Source: JBEKHI01 sp050012355
GTDB lineage: Bacteria > Actinomycetota > Actinomycetes > Streptosporangiales > Streptosporangiaceae
Reading direction: 5' to 3'
Assembly: GCA_050012355.1 (NCBI GenBank)
Contig: JBEKHI010000018.1
Coordinates: 1 to 41,210, forward strand
Length of the DNA: 41,210 nt
The position numbers and the translations under genes were made by a program. Of this stretch, positions 31,977 through 38,532 are shown one piece after another. The notes below the pieces were generated by a model. That model made no database searches and had not been told where the DNA came from. It was given only the letters and a program-made list of their open reading frames with translations. Position 1 is the first letter of the stretch. Every line of letters starts with the position of its first letter.

Positions 31977-32270
31977 TTGATCACTCATCTGGTCCACGTC
32001 ATCACCAAGCCGTCCGAGCACGAGCGATTCGTCGCGGCGGCCAAAGCGCTGCGCGACGCGTCGGTTAAGGAAGACGGCAACGTCGAGTACTCACTCTGGG
32101 CGCCGCTGGACGGCGGTCACGAGGTCGTCGTGGTGGAGCGCTGGCGTGATCAGGCCGCTGTCGAAGCGCACCACAACGCCGAGCACATGAGCACGTTCCG
32201 CGGCGCGGTCAAGGGCGCGGTCGCCGCTCCCCCTCGCTCGACGCGAGCGGAAGACGATTCCGAAGCCTGA
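31977..32270 (+). CDS. Antibiotic biosynthesis monooxygenase (ABM)-domain protein
   Basis: A 97-residue single ABM domain: ITHLVHVITKPSEHERFVAA, then ASVKEDGNVEYSLWAPLDG and EVVVVERWRDQAAVEAHHNA, followed by HMSTFRGAVKGA. This is the ferredoxin-like dimer fold of YgiN/ActVA-Orf6-type quinol monooxygenases and heme-degrading relatives; residues D, H and W in EDGNVEYSLW and ERW are usual. It can oxidise hydroxylated aromatics without cofactor. The start is the rare TTG 31977, supported by AGGAG at 31965-31969, seven bases upstream, and by conserved ITHLVHV directly after it. Divergent from the dioxygenase unit across operator C and followed by the HisD-like gene. Confidence 0.85.
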   Translation: MITHLVHVITKPSEHERFVAAAKALRDASVKEDGNVEYSLWAPLDGGHEVVVVERWRDQAAVEAHHNAEHMSTFRGAVKGAVAAPPRSTRAEDDSEA

Positions 32271-32300
32271 TGGAGAGAGCTGGAGAGAACTGGAGAGAAC
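32271..32300 (+). repeat. Three tandem 10-base units with ribosome-binding sequence
   Basis: TGGAGAGAGC, TGGAGAGAAC and TGGAGAGAAC stand in perfect register between the stop of the ABM gene (32268-32270) and the GTG start of the HisD-like gene (32302). Each unit carries GGAGAG, so there are three possible Shine-Dalgarno sequences; only the last is at a usual distance from GTG. Confidence 0.8.
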
Positions 32301-32301
32301 T

Positions 32302-33636
32302 GTGCCTGAATACGTGAAGCGGGCCACCGCACCGAGGTCGACGGTGGCTGGAGATCCGGATGTGGCCAAGGTCGTCAGCGAGGTCATCGCCGACGTCCGC
32401 GAGCGCGGTGACGCCGCGGTCCGGCATTACTCGGAGAAGTTCGACCGATGGTCACCGCCGGAGTTCCGCCTGTCACCGGAAGAGATCGAGCGGATCGTCG
32501 CCAGCGCCGACCCCCGTGTCCTCGACGACATCCGCACCGTCCAGGGCAATGTCCGTGATTTCGCCCAGCACCAGCGGGACTCGCTGGCTGACTTCGAGGT
32601 CGAAGCCCAGCCGGGCGTCTTCCTCGGCCAGCGCAGCATTCCGGTCGGCTCGGTCGGTGCCTACGTCCCCGGCGGCCGCTATCCGCTGGTGGCCTCGGCC
32701 CACATGACGGTCACGACCGCCACCGTCGCCGGCGTCGAGAAAATCATCGCCTGCACGCCGCCCATCCGGGGAGAAATACCGGTGACGACGGTCGCGGCCA
32801 TGCACCTCGCCGGAGCGACCGACATCCTGCTGCTCGGCGGCGTGCAGGCCATCGCCGCGCTCGCGGTCGGGACCGAGACCATCCCCAAGGTCGATCTGAT
32901 CGCCGGCCCGGGCAACGCGTACGTGGCCGAGGCTAAGCGCCAGCTGTTCGGCGAGATCGGCATCGACCTGCTGGCCGGCCCGACGGAAATCCTCATCATC
33001 GCCGACTCCCAGGCCGATCCGTTCGTCGTCGCGGTCGACCTGCTCAGCCAGGCCGAGCACGGCCCCGACTCCCCCGCGGTCCTGATCACCACCTCACGCG
33101 AGGTCGCGCGGCGAGCGCAGCAGCACGTCGAGGCGCTGCTGCCCGGCCTGCCGACCCGCAACTTCGCCGAGCCGGCCTGGCGCGACCACGGCGAGATCAT
33201 CGTGGTCGCCGGGCTGGCCGAGGCTTACCAGCTGGCCGACGAGTTCGCCTTCGAGCATGTCGAGGTGCTGACCGAGCACCCCCGCGAGGCGCTCGACGCG
33301 ATGCGGAACTACGGCGCCCTGTTCCTCGGCGAAGGCACCTGCGTCTCCTACGGCGACAAGGTCATCGGGACGAACCACACCCTGCCGACCCGGCGCACCG
33401 CGCGACACACCGGCGGCCTGTGGGTGGGCAAGTACCTGAAAACCGTCACTTACCAGGAGGTCGTGGATCCAGCGGCGAGCGCGGCGCTGGGCGAACTGTG
33501 CGGTCGCGCGAGCCGGGTGGAACAGTTCGAGGGACACGCGCGATCGGGGGACGTGCGGTCGGCCAAGTTCGGCAGTGCCGCTCCGGAATGGATCGATGGC
33601 GGAATATTCAGTGGAAGCTTCACCGACCGCCGGTAG
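32302..33636 (+). CDS. Histidinol dehydrogenase-like (HisD/HpsN-type) dehydrogenase
   Basis: A 444-residue NAD-dependent dehydrogenase of the HisD fold. Zinc and catalytic residues are conserved: Q250 and H253 in LLSQAEHGPDS, E318-H319 in FAFEHVEVL, D352 in VSYGDKVIG and H412 in FEGHARSGDVR. These correspond to the Gln/His/Asp/His zinc site and the Glu/His base pair of histidinol dehydrogenase. No other his gene is near, and the site lies in a catabolic regulon. HisD-like enzymes outside histidine synthesis are known, e.g. sulfopropanediol dehydrogenase HpsN, and oxidise alcohols by two steps to acids. A role in oxidising a hydroxymethyl group of the substrate is a fair inference. GTG 32302 follows a triple ribosome-site repeat. 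Confidence 0.9.
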   Translation: MPEYVKRATAPRSTVAGDPDVAKVVSEVIADVRERGDAAVRHYSEKFDRWSPPEFRLSPEEIERIVASADPRVLDDIRTVQGNVRDFAQHQRDSLADFEVEAQPGVFLGQRSIPVGSVGAYVPGGRYPLVASAHMTVTTATVAGVEKIIACTPPIRGEIPVTTVAAMHLAGATDILLLGGVQAIAALAVGTETIPKVDLIAGPGNAYVAEAKRQLFGEIGIDLLAGPTEILIIADSQADPFVVAVDLLSQAEHGPDSPAVLITTSREVARRAQQHVEALLPGLPTRNFAEPAWRDHGEIIVVAGLAEAYQLADEFAFEHVEVLTEHPREALDAMRNYGALFLGEGTCVSYGDKVIGTNHTLPTRRTARHTGGLWVGKYLKTVTYQEVVDPAASAALGELCGRASRVEQFEGHARSGDVRSAKFGSAAPEWIDGGIFSGSFTDRR

Positions 33637-33662
33637 CCGCCCGGTCGCGACGGGCGAGCTTC

Positions 33663-33684
33663 CTGAAACTGAATCCGGTATCCT
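33663..33684 (-). promoter_or_regulatory. Operator G, divergent copy of the shared regulon motif
   Basis: Read on the minus strand: AGGATACCGGATTCAG followed by TTTCAG. The 3' 12 bases fit the core exactly; the left half differs from the other copies. It lies in the gap between the HisD-like stop (33636) and the thioesterase, and could control the thioesterase-TetR-SDR-reductase group, so the regulator may act on its own synthesis. Confidence 0.5.
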
Positions 33685-33714
33685 GTGCGGGTGGCGGCCA
33701 CTAGTCAGCAAACC

Positions 33715-34167
33715 ATGACCCGCGCAGGCAAAACGCTGCGTCGTTATGATTTCTTGGTGCTTCGCCCGCTCCAGACGCGCTGGGCGGACATCGACACCTA
33801 TGCACATATCAACAATGCCGTCCATTACGAGCTGATGGACACCGCGGTCAATGGCTGGCTGGTTGAGGCGACCGGCACCGACATCCGCGGACTCGACGCC
33901 GTCGGCTGGGTCGTCGAGACCTCGTGCCAGTATCTCGCGCAGCTCCACTTCCCTACCGTCGTCGACGTCGGCATCGCGCTCGAACGACTCGGGCGCACGA
34001 GCGTCACCTATCGCCTGGCCCTGTTCGGCGATGACCACGACCCCGTCGCGGTCGGGCGCTTCGTCCACGTGTACGTGGACCGGAACGACCACCGGCCGGC
34101 CCCAGTACCGGACGTGATCCGGCGGGCCCTGGAGACACTCGGTCGCGATCCGACCGAAACCGACTGA
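33715..34167 (+). CDS. Hotdog-fold acyl-CoA thioesterase (4-hydroxybenzoyl-CoA thioesterase-like)
   Basis: A 150-residue hotdog thioesterase from ATG 33715; GTG 33685 and GTG 33691 are in-frame alternatives without better ribosome sites. The conserved segment PLQTRWADIDTYAHINNAVH near 17-36 carries the Asp used in 4-hydroxybenzoyl-CoA thioesterases of the Pseudomonas/YbgC type; TSCQYLAQLHFPTVVDVGIAL and VTYRLALFGDD follow as the central strands. It hydrolyses aryl- or acyl-CoA to the acid, perhaps to save CoA from dead-end thioesters. First gene after operator G and just before the TetR regulator. Confidence 0.85.
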   Translation: MTRAGKTLRRYDFLVLRPLQTRWADIDTYAHINNAVHYELMDTAVNGWLVEATGTDIRGLDAVGWVVETSCQYLAQLHFPTVVDVGIALERLGRTSVTYRLALFGDDHDPVAVGRFVHVYVDRNDHRPAPVPDVIRRALETLGRDPTETD

Positions 34168-34219
34168 GCGTGCCCGTTATCTCATCCGAAATCGACATCT
34201 CTCACAGGCAGGACTAGAT

Positions 34220-34867
34220 ATGCCGGCAACTCCTCGTGGCGAGCGGACCAGGGAAGCATTTCTCGAGGCCGCCAAGCGGGTCTTCTCCGAGAAGGGCTAC
34301 TTCAACACGAAGATCACGGACATCAGCGCCGCGGCCGGCAAGTCCCCTGGGTCGTTCTACAACTACTACGACAACAAGGAGAGCCTGCTCGAGGATCTTG
34401 CCGCGGATTTCATCGAGCAGGTGCTCGGCCGCGCGAAGCACGTCCATCGCGGTGACCCCTACGACAACATCAAGGAGATCGTCACCGTCTACTGGAACAC
34501 CTACAAGGAGTACGTGCCGACGCTCATCGGCCTCTTCCAGCTGTCGATGACCGACGCCAGGTTCATGGCGAAATGGCAGGAGCTGCGCCGGCAGGGGGTC
34601 GAGAACGTAATCGGCGGGATCCGTAAGGCTCACCGAGACGGCTTCGCACAGGGCATCGACGAGCACGCGTTCGCGTCGGCCATCATGTCGATGCTGGACT
34701 TTTTCTGCTGGACGTGGCTGGCGAACGACGGTGAGCCGGGATTCGGCCCGATAGACGACGAGGTCGCGATCGAGACCTTGTCCCAGGTGTGGTACCGATC
34801 GCTGTACTTCCCCGCCGACGCCGCGTCGGGAAAGACGGCGAAGAAGCCCCTGGCTCGCGCCAAGTAA
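34220..34867 (+). CDS. TetR-family transcriptional regulator, candidate regulator of the cluster
   Basis: A 215-residue TetR regulator. The N-terminal DNA-binding domain is typical: TREAFLEAAKRVFSEKGYFN at 10-29, the helix-turn-helix ITDISAAAGKSPGSFYNYYD at 32-51 and NKESLLEDLAADFIEQVL. The C-terminal ligand domain is all-helical with an aromatic-rich last part, MLDFFCWTWLAND near 158-170, suited to a hydrophobic or acyl-CoA effector. It is the only transcription factor in the window apart from the sigma tail and lies inside the gene block that carries the seven shared sites, so it is the best candidate to bind them. The C-terminal tail is Lys/Ala-rich. GGCAGGA upstream is a modest ribosome site. 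Confidence 0.92.
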   Translation: MPATPRGERTREAFLEAAKRVFSEKGYFNTKITDISAAAGKSPGSFYNYYDNKESLLEDLAADFIEQVLGRAKHVHRGDPYDNIKEIVTVYWNTYKEYVPTLIGLFQLSMTDARFMAKWQELRRQGVENVIGGIRKAHRDGFAQGIDEHAFASAIMSMLDFFCWTWLANDGEPGFGPIDDEVAIETLSQVWYRSLYFPADAASGKTAKKPLARAK

Positions 34868-34889
34868 CCCAGATCCTGAGGGGGTCTTC

Positions 34890-35564
34890 ATGGGACGAAG
34901 CGACCGGGTCGTCGCCGTCACCGGCGCGTCCGGCGGTATCGGGCTGGCGATCGCGCGGCATCGCGCCGAGCTTGGAGATCGCGTACTCATCACCGGCCGT
35001 CGCCTGGGCCCGCTGCAGTCGGCCGCCGAGGCGATAGGGCCCGCGGCCAGCGCCCTCGTCGCCGACTCGGCTGATCCCGCGAGCGCTGGTCTCATTGTCG
35101 CCGCCGCGCTGGAACGATTCGGCGGCCTCGACGTGGTGGTCGCGAACGCCGCCCACGTCCCGCCGCTGACGTCGCTGCTGGATGCGGCGGAGAGCGACAT
35201 CGACCTCGTCTGGCAGACCAACGTGGCCGACCCGCTGCGCCTCGTGCGGGCCGCCGCCAGGGGCCCGTTCGCCGGCCGGGGCGGAATCGTGGTGATGGTC
35301 GGATCCCTCGGCGGGCAGGCGCTGCAGGTGCGCACCGAGGGTGCCCGGATCGGCTGGGAGGCCGCGGAATCGACGATTCGCGCGCGCAGCCCGCTCGGAC
35401 GCCTGGGCGAGGTCGACGATATCGCGAACACCGTCGACTTCCTCATCGACGAGCGCTCGTCGTGGATGACGGGCCAGGTTCTCGTGGTCGACGGAGGCGC
35501 GTCCGTCCAGCTCGGCCGCCGGGGGCGGCGGCCCACGGCAACGCTGACGGAGGCGCGGTCGTGA
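34890..35564 (+). CDS. Short-chain dehydrogenase with the catalytic Tyr-Lys segment missing
   Basis: A 224-residue SDR-like protein. The cofactor half is normal: VTGASGGIG at 10-18, ITGRR, NAAH near 86-89, and the helix-5 QTNVADPLRLVRAAARG. The Ser of the active site is in VMVGSLGG near 139. After that the sequence goes directly from GGQALQ to VRTEGARIGW, and then to the normal C-terminus SPLGRLGEVDDIANTVDFLI and MTGQVLVVDGG. The ~45 residues with YxxxK and the RVNxxxPG motif are absent, without a frame break. The gap maps to about 35322-35335. It is probably an inactive deletion product or has a non-catalytic role. Its stop overlaps the next start as GTGA. Confidence 0.78.
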   Translation: MGRSDRVVAVTGASGGIGLAIARHRAELGDRVLITGRRLGPLQSAAEAIGPAASALVADSADPASAGLIVAAALERFGGLDVVVANAAHVPPLTSLLDAAESDIDLVWQTNVADPLRLVRAAARGPFAGRGGIVVMVGSLGGQALQVRTEGARIGWEAAESTIRARSPLGRLGEVDDIANTVDFLIDERSSWMTGQVLVVDGGASVQLGRRGRRPTATLTEARS

Positions 35565-36607
35565 CTACGCGGGTCGTGCAGTGGGCGACCGGATCGATCG
35601 GCCGGGTGTGCTTGCGCCACGTCATCGACCACCCGGAGCTCGAACTCGTTGGCCTCAAGGTCCACAGCCCGGGCAAGGTCGGGCGCGACGCGGGCGACAT
35701 CGTGCGCCGTCCCCCCACCGGCGTCATCGCGACCGACCAGATCGAGGAGATCCTGGCGCTGGATGCCGACGTCGTACTGCACGTTCCCATGAACGGAGAG
35801 TCCCCCGACGAGCACGTCGCGGATCTCGGCCGGCTACTGCGATCAGGCAAGACTGTCATAACGCGGGTGGGTTTCACGTATCCCTGGGCCGGGGATCAGG
35901 ACCGGGCGTCGAGCCTGCAGCCGGCCGCCCGCGAGGGCGGCGCGACGCTGTTCGGGACCGGGATCAACCCGGGGCTCGTCGCCGAGCGCCTGGCCGTGAC
36001 GGCCACCACCATCTGCACCGATGTCGATCACGTACTGATGCAAGAGGCCTACGACTGCACGCCGGTGGCCTCGCCTGTCTTCATCTTCGACCTGGCCGGG
36101 TTCGGACGCGGCGAGGCGGACTTCTGGACCGCTTCGGCGGGCCGGGCGCGGTTCTTCGAGAGCCTGTTTGGCGAGGTCATCGGCTATCTCACCAGCACGC
36201 TAGCGCTGCCCGTCGAGCGGATCGAGAGCAATCACGCGGTCGGGATCACGGCGGAGGACCTCACGGTGCCCGCGGGCACGCTTCCCGCCGGAACGGTCAG
36301 CGCGGTCCGCTGGCAGTGGAGTGCGGTCGACGCCGGCAGCCGGCCCCGGGCGACCATCCGGATGATCTGGCGCGTCGGTCCAGCCCAGCCCGGCTGGGCC
36401 GACGAGGACGGCTGGATCGTCGAGATCGAGGGCGCCCCGCGGGTTCGGATGAGCCTGCGGGTGCTCGACCCGATCGGACGTCCGGAAAAGTCGAAGGCCA
36501 TTCAGTACGCGGTGGCCGGACCGGTGGTACGGGCGATCGACGACGTGTGCGCGGCTCCGCCGGGGATCCTGGTTCCACCATCGTTCGCCGCCTTCAGGGC
36601 CAGCTAG
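35561..36607 (+). CDS. DapB-like NAD(P)H-dependent reductase/amine dehydrogenase family protein
   Basis: A 348-residue protein starting at GTG 35561, overlapping the SDR stop as GTGA. Upstream frame is the antisense/alternative reading of the SDR. The Rossmann start TTRVVQWATGSIGRVCLRHV and the following HPELELVGLKVHSPGKVGRD are characteristic of the actinobacterial 'dihydrodipicolinate reductase-like' group related to 2,4-diaminopentanoate dehydrogenase. GTGINPGLVAERLAVTATT near 142-160 is also a mark of this group. True DapB is about 250 residues and this protein does not have the DapB lysine-pathway motif set, so a role in lysine synthesis is unlikely. Substrate unknown. Its TAG overlaps the ligase TAG on the other strand (CTAG 36604-36607). 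Confidence 0.87.
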   Translation: MTTRVVQWATGSIGRVCLRHVIDHPELELVGLKVHSPGKVGRDAGDIVRRPPTGVIATDQIEEILALDADVVLHVPMNGESPDEHVADLGRLLRSGKTVITRVGFTYPWAGDQDRASSLQPAAREGGATLFGTGINPGLVAERLAVTATTICTDVDHVLMQEAYDCTPVASPVFIFDLAGFGRGEADFWTASAGRARFFESLFGEVIGYLTSTLALPVERIESNHAVGITAEDLTVPAGTLPAGTVSAVRWQWSAVDAGSRPRATIRMIWRVGPAQPGWADEDGWIVEIEGAPRVRMSLRVLDPIGRPEKSKAIQYAVAGPVVRAIDDVCAAPPGILVPPSFAAFRAS

Positions 36608-38148
36608 CCCGCGATCGCTGAGATCAGCAGGTCGCGTACCCCGCGACGCACGATCTTGCCGGTCGCGTTCCGTGGCAGCTCGTCGACGAACACGACGCGG
36701 CGCGGGCACTTGTATCCGGCCAGTCGCTCGCGACAGTAGTCGATGACCTGTTGCTCGGTGAGCGGTTGATCGCCATCCGCGACAACGGCGGCCGCGACGA
36801 TCTCGCCCCAGTGGCGATCGGGAATACCGACCAGGGAGGCGCTGGCCAGTCCGGGCAGCGTGGCCAGGACTTCTTCGACCTCGCCGGGGTGCACGTTCTC
36901 TCCGCCGGAGATGATGACGTCGTCCAGGCGGCCGCTGATGTAGACGTAACCGTCCGCGTCGAGATAGGCGGCGTCATGCGTGTGGAGCCACCCGCCGGAG
37001 TCGATGACGTCGTCGGTGGCCTCCTTGTCGTGCCAGTAGCCCCGCATCACCCAGGGCGTGCGGACGACCAGCTCGCCGATCACCCCGGTCTCGAGATCCA
37101 CCCCAGACGCCGGATCGACGACTTTGACCGCTATACCCGGCATCGGCCGGCCGGCCGATCGGAGCCGGCCGCTCGCCGGTCCGTCGGCCACGTGGTCGGC
37201 GATCGCCAGGCGGGTGATGATGCCGCCGGCTTCGGTGCTGCCGTACATCTGGGCGAACGAGCAGCCGAGCCGAGCCATCGCCCGGGTCAGTAGCGACGAG
37301 GTGATGGGTGACGTTCCGTAGGCGACAAGTTGCAGGCTCGGCGTCGCCCGGCCGGACTTGTCCTGTTCGTCGAGCATCATCTGGATCAGGGTGGGGACCA
37401 TCAGCGCATGGGTGACGCCGGCGGACGAGATGAGCTCCAGGATTGTGGTGTCACCGCCGGTGAATACCATGGTCGCTCCGGCGAGCAGGCTCTGTGCTGC
37501 CCACACGGCGCCAGCGACGTGGAAGACCGGCGGAATGATCAACAGCACCGCCTGTGCGTCAAAACCGGGCAGCATGGTGCTCTTCAATGCGCAGTTCACT
37601 CGCACGTACGAGTGCAGGACGGCTTTCGGCCGACCGGTCGCGCCAGAGGTGAAGTAGAGCAGGCAGTCGTCCTCGTCTCGCGCGGAAAGGACATCGCGGG
37701 GATCGGGATTCACCTCTTGCCACGGCAGGTCGTCGCTGTTCGCGGTGATGATCTGGCGTACTGATCCCTCGAGGTGCGCCGCCACGGCCGAGCTGGACGC
37801 GTCGGCTACGAGGAGCACGGGATCGACCAGCACGCACGCCCGTCGAAGATCGTCGGGTTGATCGCGCCAGTTGAGACCGGCCAGGCATGCTCCGCGCCGG
37901 CGTACCGCCAGCGCCGTCACAATGTAAGCGATGTCGTTGCGACCGAGCCACGCGACGCGCGTGCCCGGCCGGACCCCCCGTCGCGCGAAGTCGGTCGCCG
38001 CCTGATCGACCGCGCGATCCAGGTCACGGTAGGTAAGTCGTGAGCGCGTGCCCACGACGGCCAGATGATCGGACGCGGTATCGGCAAGCTCCCGCACCCG
38101 GTCCTCGACTCGCGAACTCGCCACCTCCGGATCGCGAAGAGCATTCAC
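36604..38148 (-). CDS. Acyl/aryl-CoA ligase (AMP-dependent synthetase)
   Basis: A 514-residue ANL-family ligase from GTG 38148, with AAGGAG at 38158-38163, nine bases upstream; in-frame ATGs further up lack a ribosome site. Adenylation motifs are LLYFTSGATGRPKAVLHSY at 163-181, QMYGSTEAGG near 305-314, GWLHTHDAAYLD and YISGRLDDVIISGGENVHPG near 400-420; the C-terminal catalytic Lys is about 498 in RNATGKIVRR. The enzyme activates a carboxylic acid with ATP and CoA. It is the only ligase of the cluster, so it probably starts the CoA-dependent part of the pathway. Operator D lies upstream. The 3' end meets the plus-strand reductase in a shared CTAG. Confidence 0.9.
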   Translation of the reverse strand: MNALRDPEVASSRVEDRVRELADTASDHLAVVGTRSRLTYRDLDRAVDQAATDFARRGVRPGTRVAWLGRNDIAYIVTALAVRRRGACLAGLNWRDQPDDLRRACVLVDPVLLVADASSSAVAAHLEGSVRQIITANSDDLPWQEVNPDPRDVLSARDEDDCLLYFTSGATGRPKAVLHSYVRVNCALKSTMLPGFDAQAVLLIIPPVFHVAGAVWAAQSLLAGATMVFTGGDTTILELISSAGVTHALMVPTLIQMMLDEQDKSGRATPSLQLVAYGTSPITSSLLTRAMARLGCSFAQMYGSTEAGGIITRLAIADHVADGPASGRLRSAGRPMPGIAVKVVDPASGVDLETGVIGELVVRTPWVMRGYWHDKEATDDVIDSGGWLHTHDAAYLDADGYVYISGRLDDVIISGGENVHPGEVEEVLATLPGLASASLVGIPDRHWGEIVAAAVVADGDQPLTEQQVIDYCRERLAGYKCPRRVVFVDELPRNATGKIVRRGVRDLLISAIAG

Positions 38149-38211
38149 TGGCCGAGTCTCCTTACTGCGGTCGACCCACATCCGGCCGCGAGTCCGCTCC
38201 CTCAATGTTTT

Positions 38212-38233
38212 CTGATTCTAGATTCAGTTTCAC
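38212..38233 (+). promoter_or_regulatory. Operator D of the shared regulon motif
   Basis: CTGATTCTAGATTCAG followed by TTTCAC. The first 16 bases are a near-perfect palindrome with central TCTAGA (two mismatched positions), the most symmetrical of the seven copies. It lies 64 bases upstream of the ligase start (38148). Confidence 0.7.
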
Positions 38234-38532
38234 TAAATGCCAAGCGGGTGGGCCCCAGAACTCGGCCAAGAGGTTCACAAACCGAACATACGCGCCATTT
38301 CTTCCCGCCGCCAGGCCCGACGATTACGAGGGGTGCTGCATTACCGAGATTCTGACCGGAAAGTCCCTCCCTCCAGCCGGCGCGCGGCAGCGGACCGATT
38401 CTGGGCAGTGCGACGCTGACGAGCAAAGAATGCGGGCAGTGCCACACCGCCCGGCAACGGCACACCCAGGCCGACGGCCTTACCGCGCCCATGAGCACCA
38501 CCAGTACCACCAGCAGCACCCGACCTAGGCCG
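38234..38532. other. Region without recognised gene
   Basis: About 300 bases between operator D and the stop of the fucosidase-like gene. Open frames on both strands cross it, but none has a ribosome site and codon pattern I trust. The minus-strand frame would encode a Cys/Trp-rich, hydrophobic peptide (AVWHCPHSLL, KKWRVC) not resembling a known family. The right end contains a run of ACC/AGC triplets (about 38490-38520) and a CCTAG-GCCG-CTAGG inverted repeat at 38524-38537 on the fucosidase stop. Confidence 0.4.

Noticed and set aside
35561..36607. DapB of lysine biosynthesis
   Set aside because: About 100 residues too long, lacks the DapB substrate motif set, and sits in a catabolic cluster; the related amine dehydrogenase-like group fits better.
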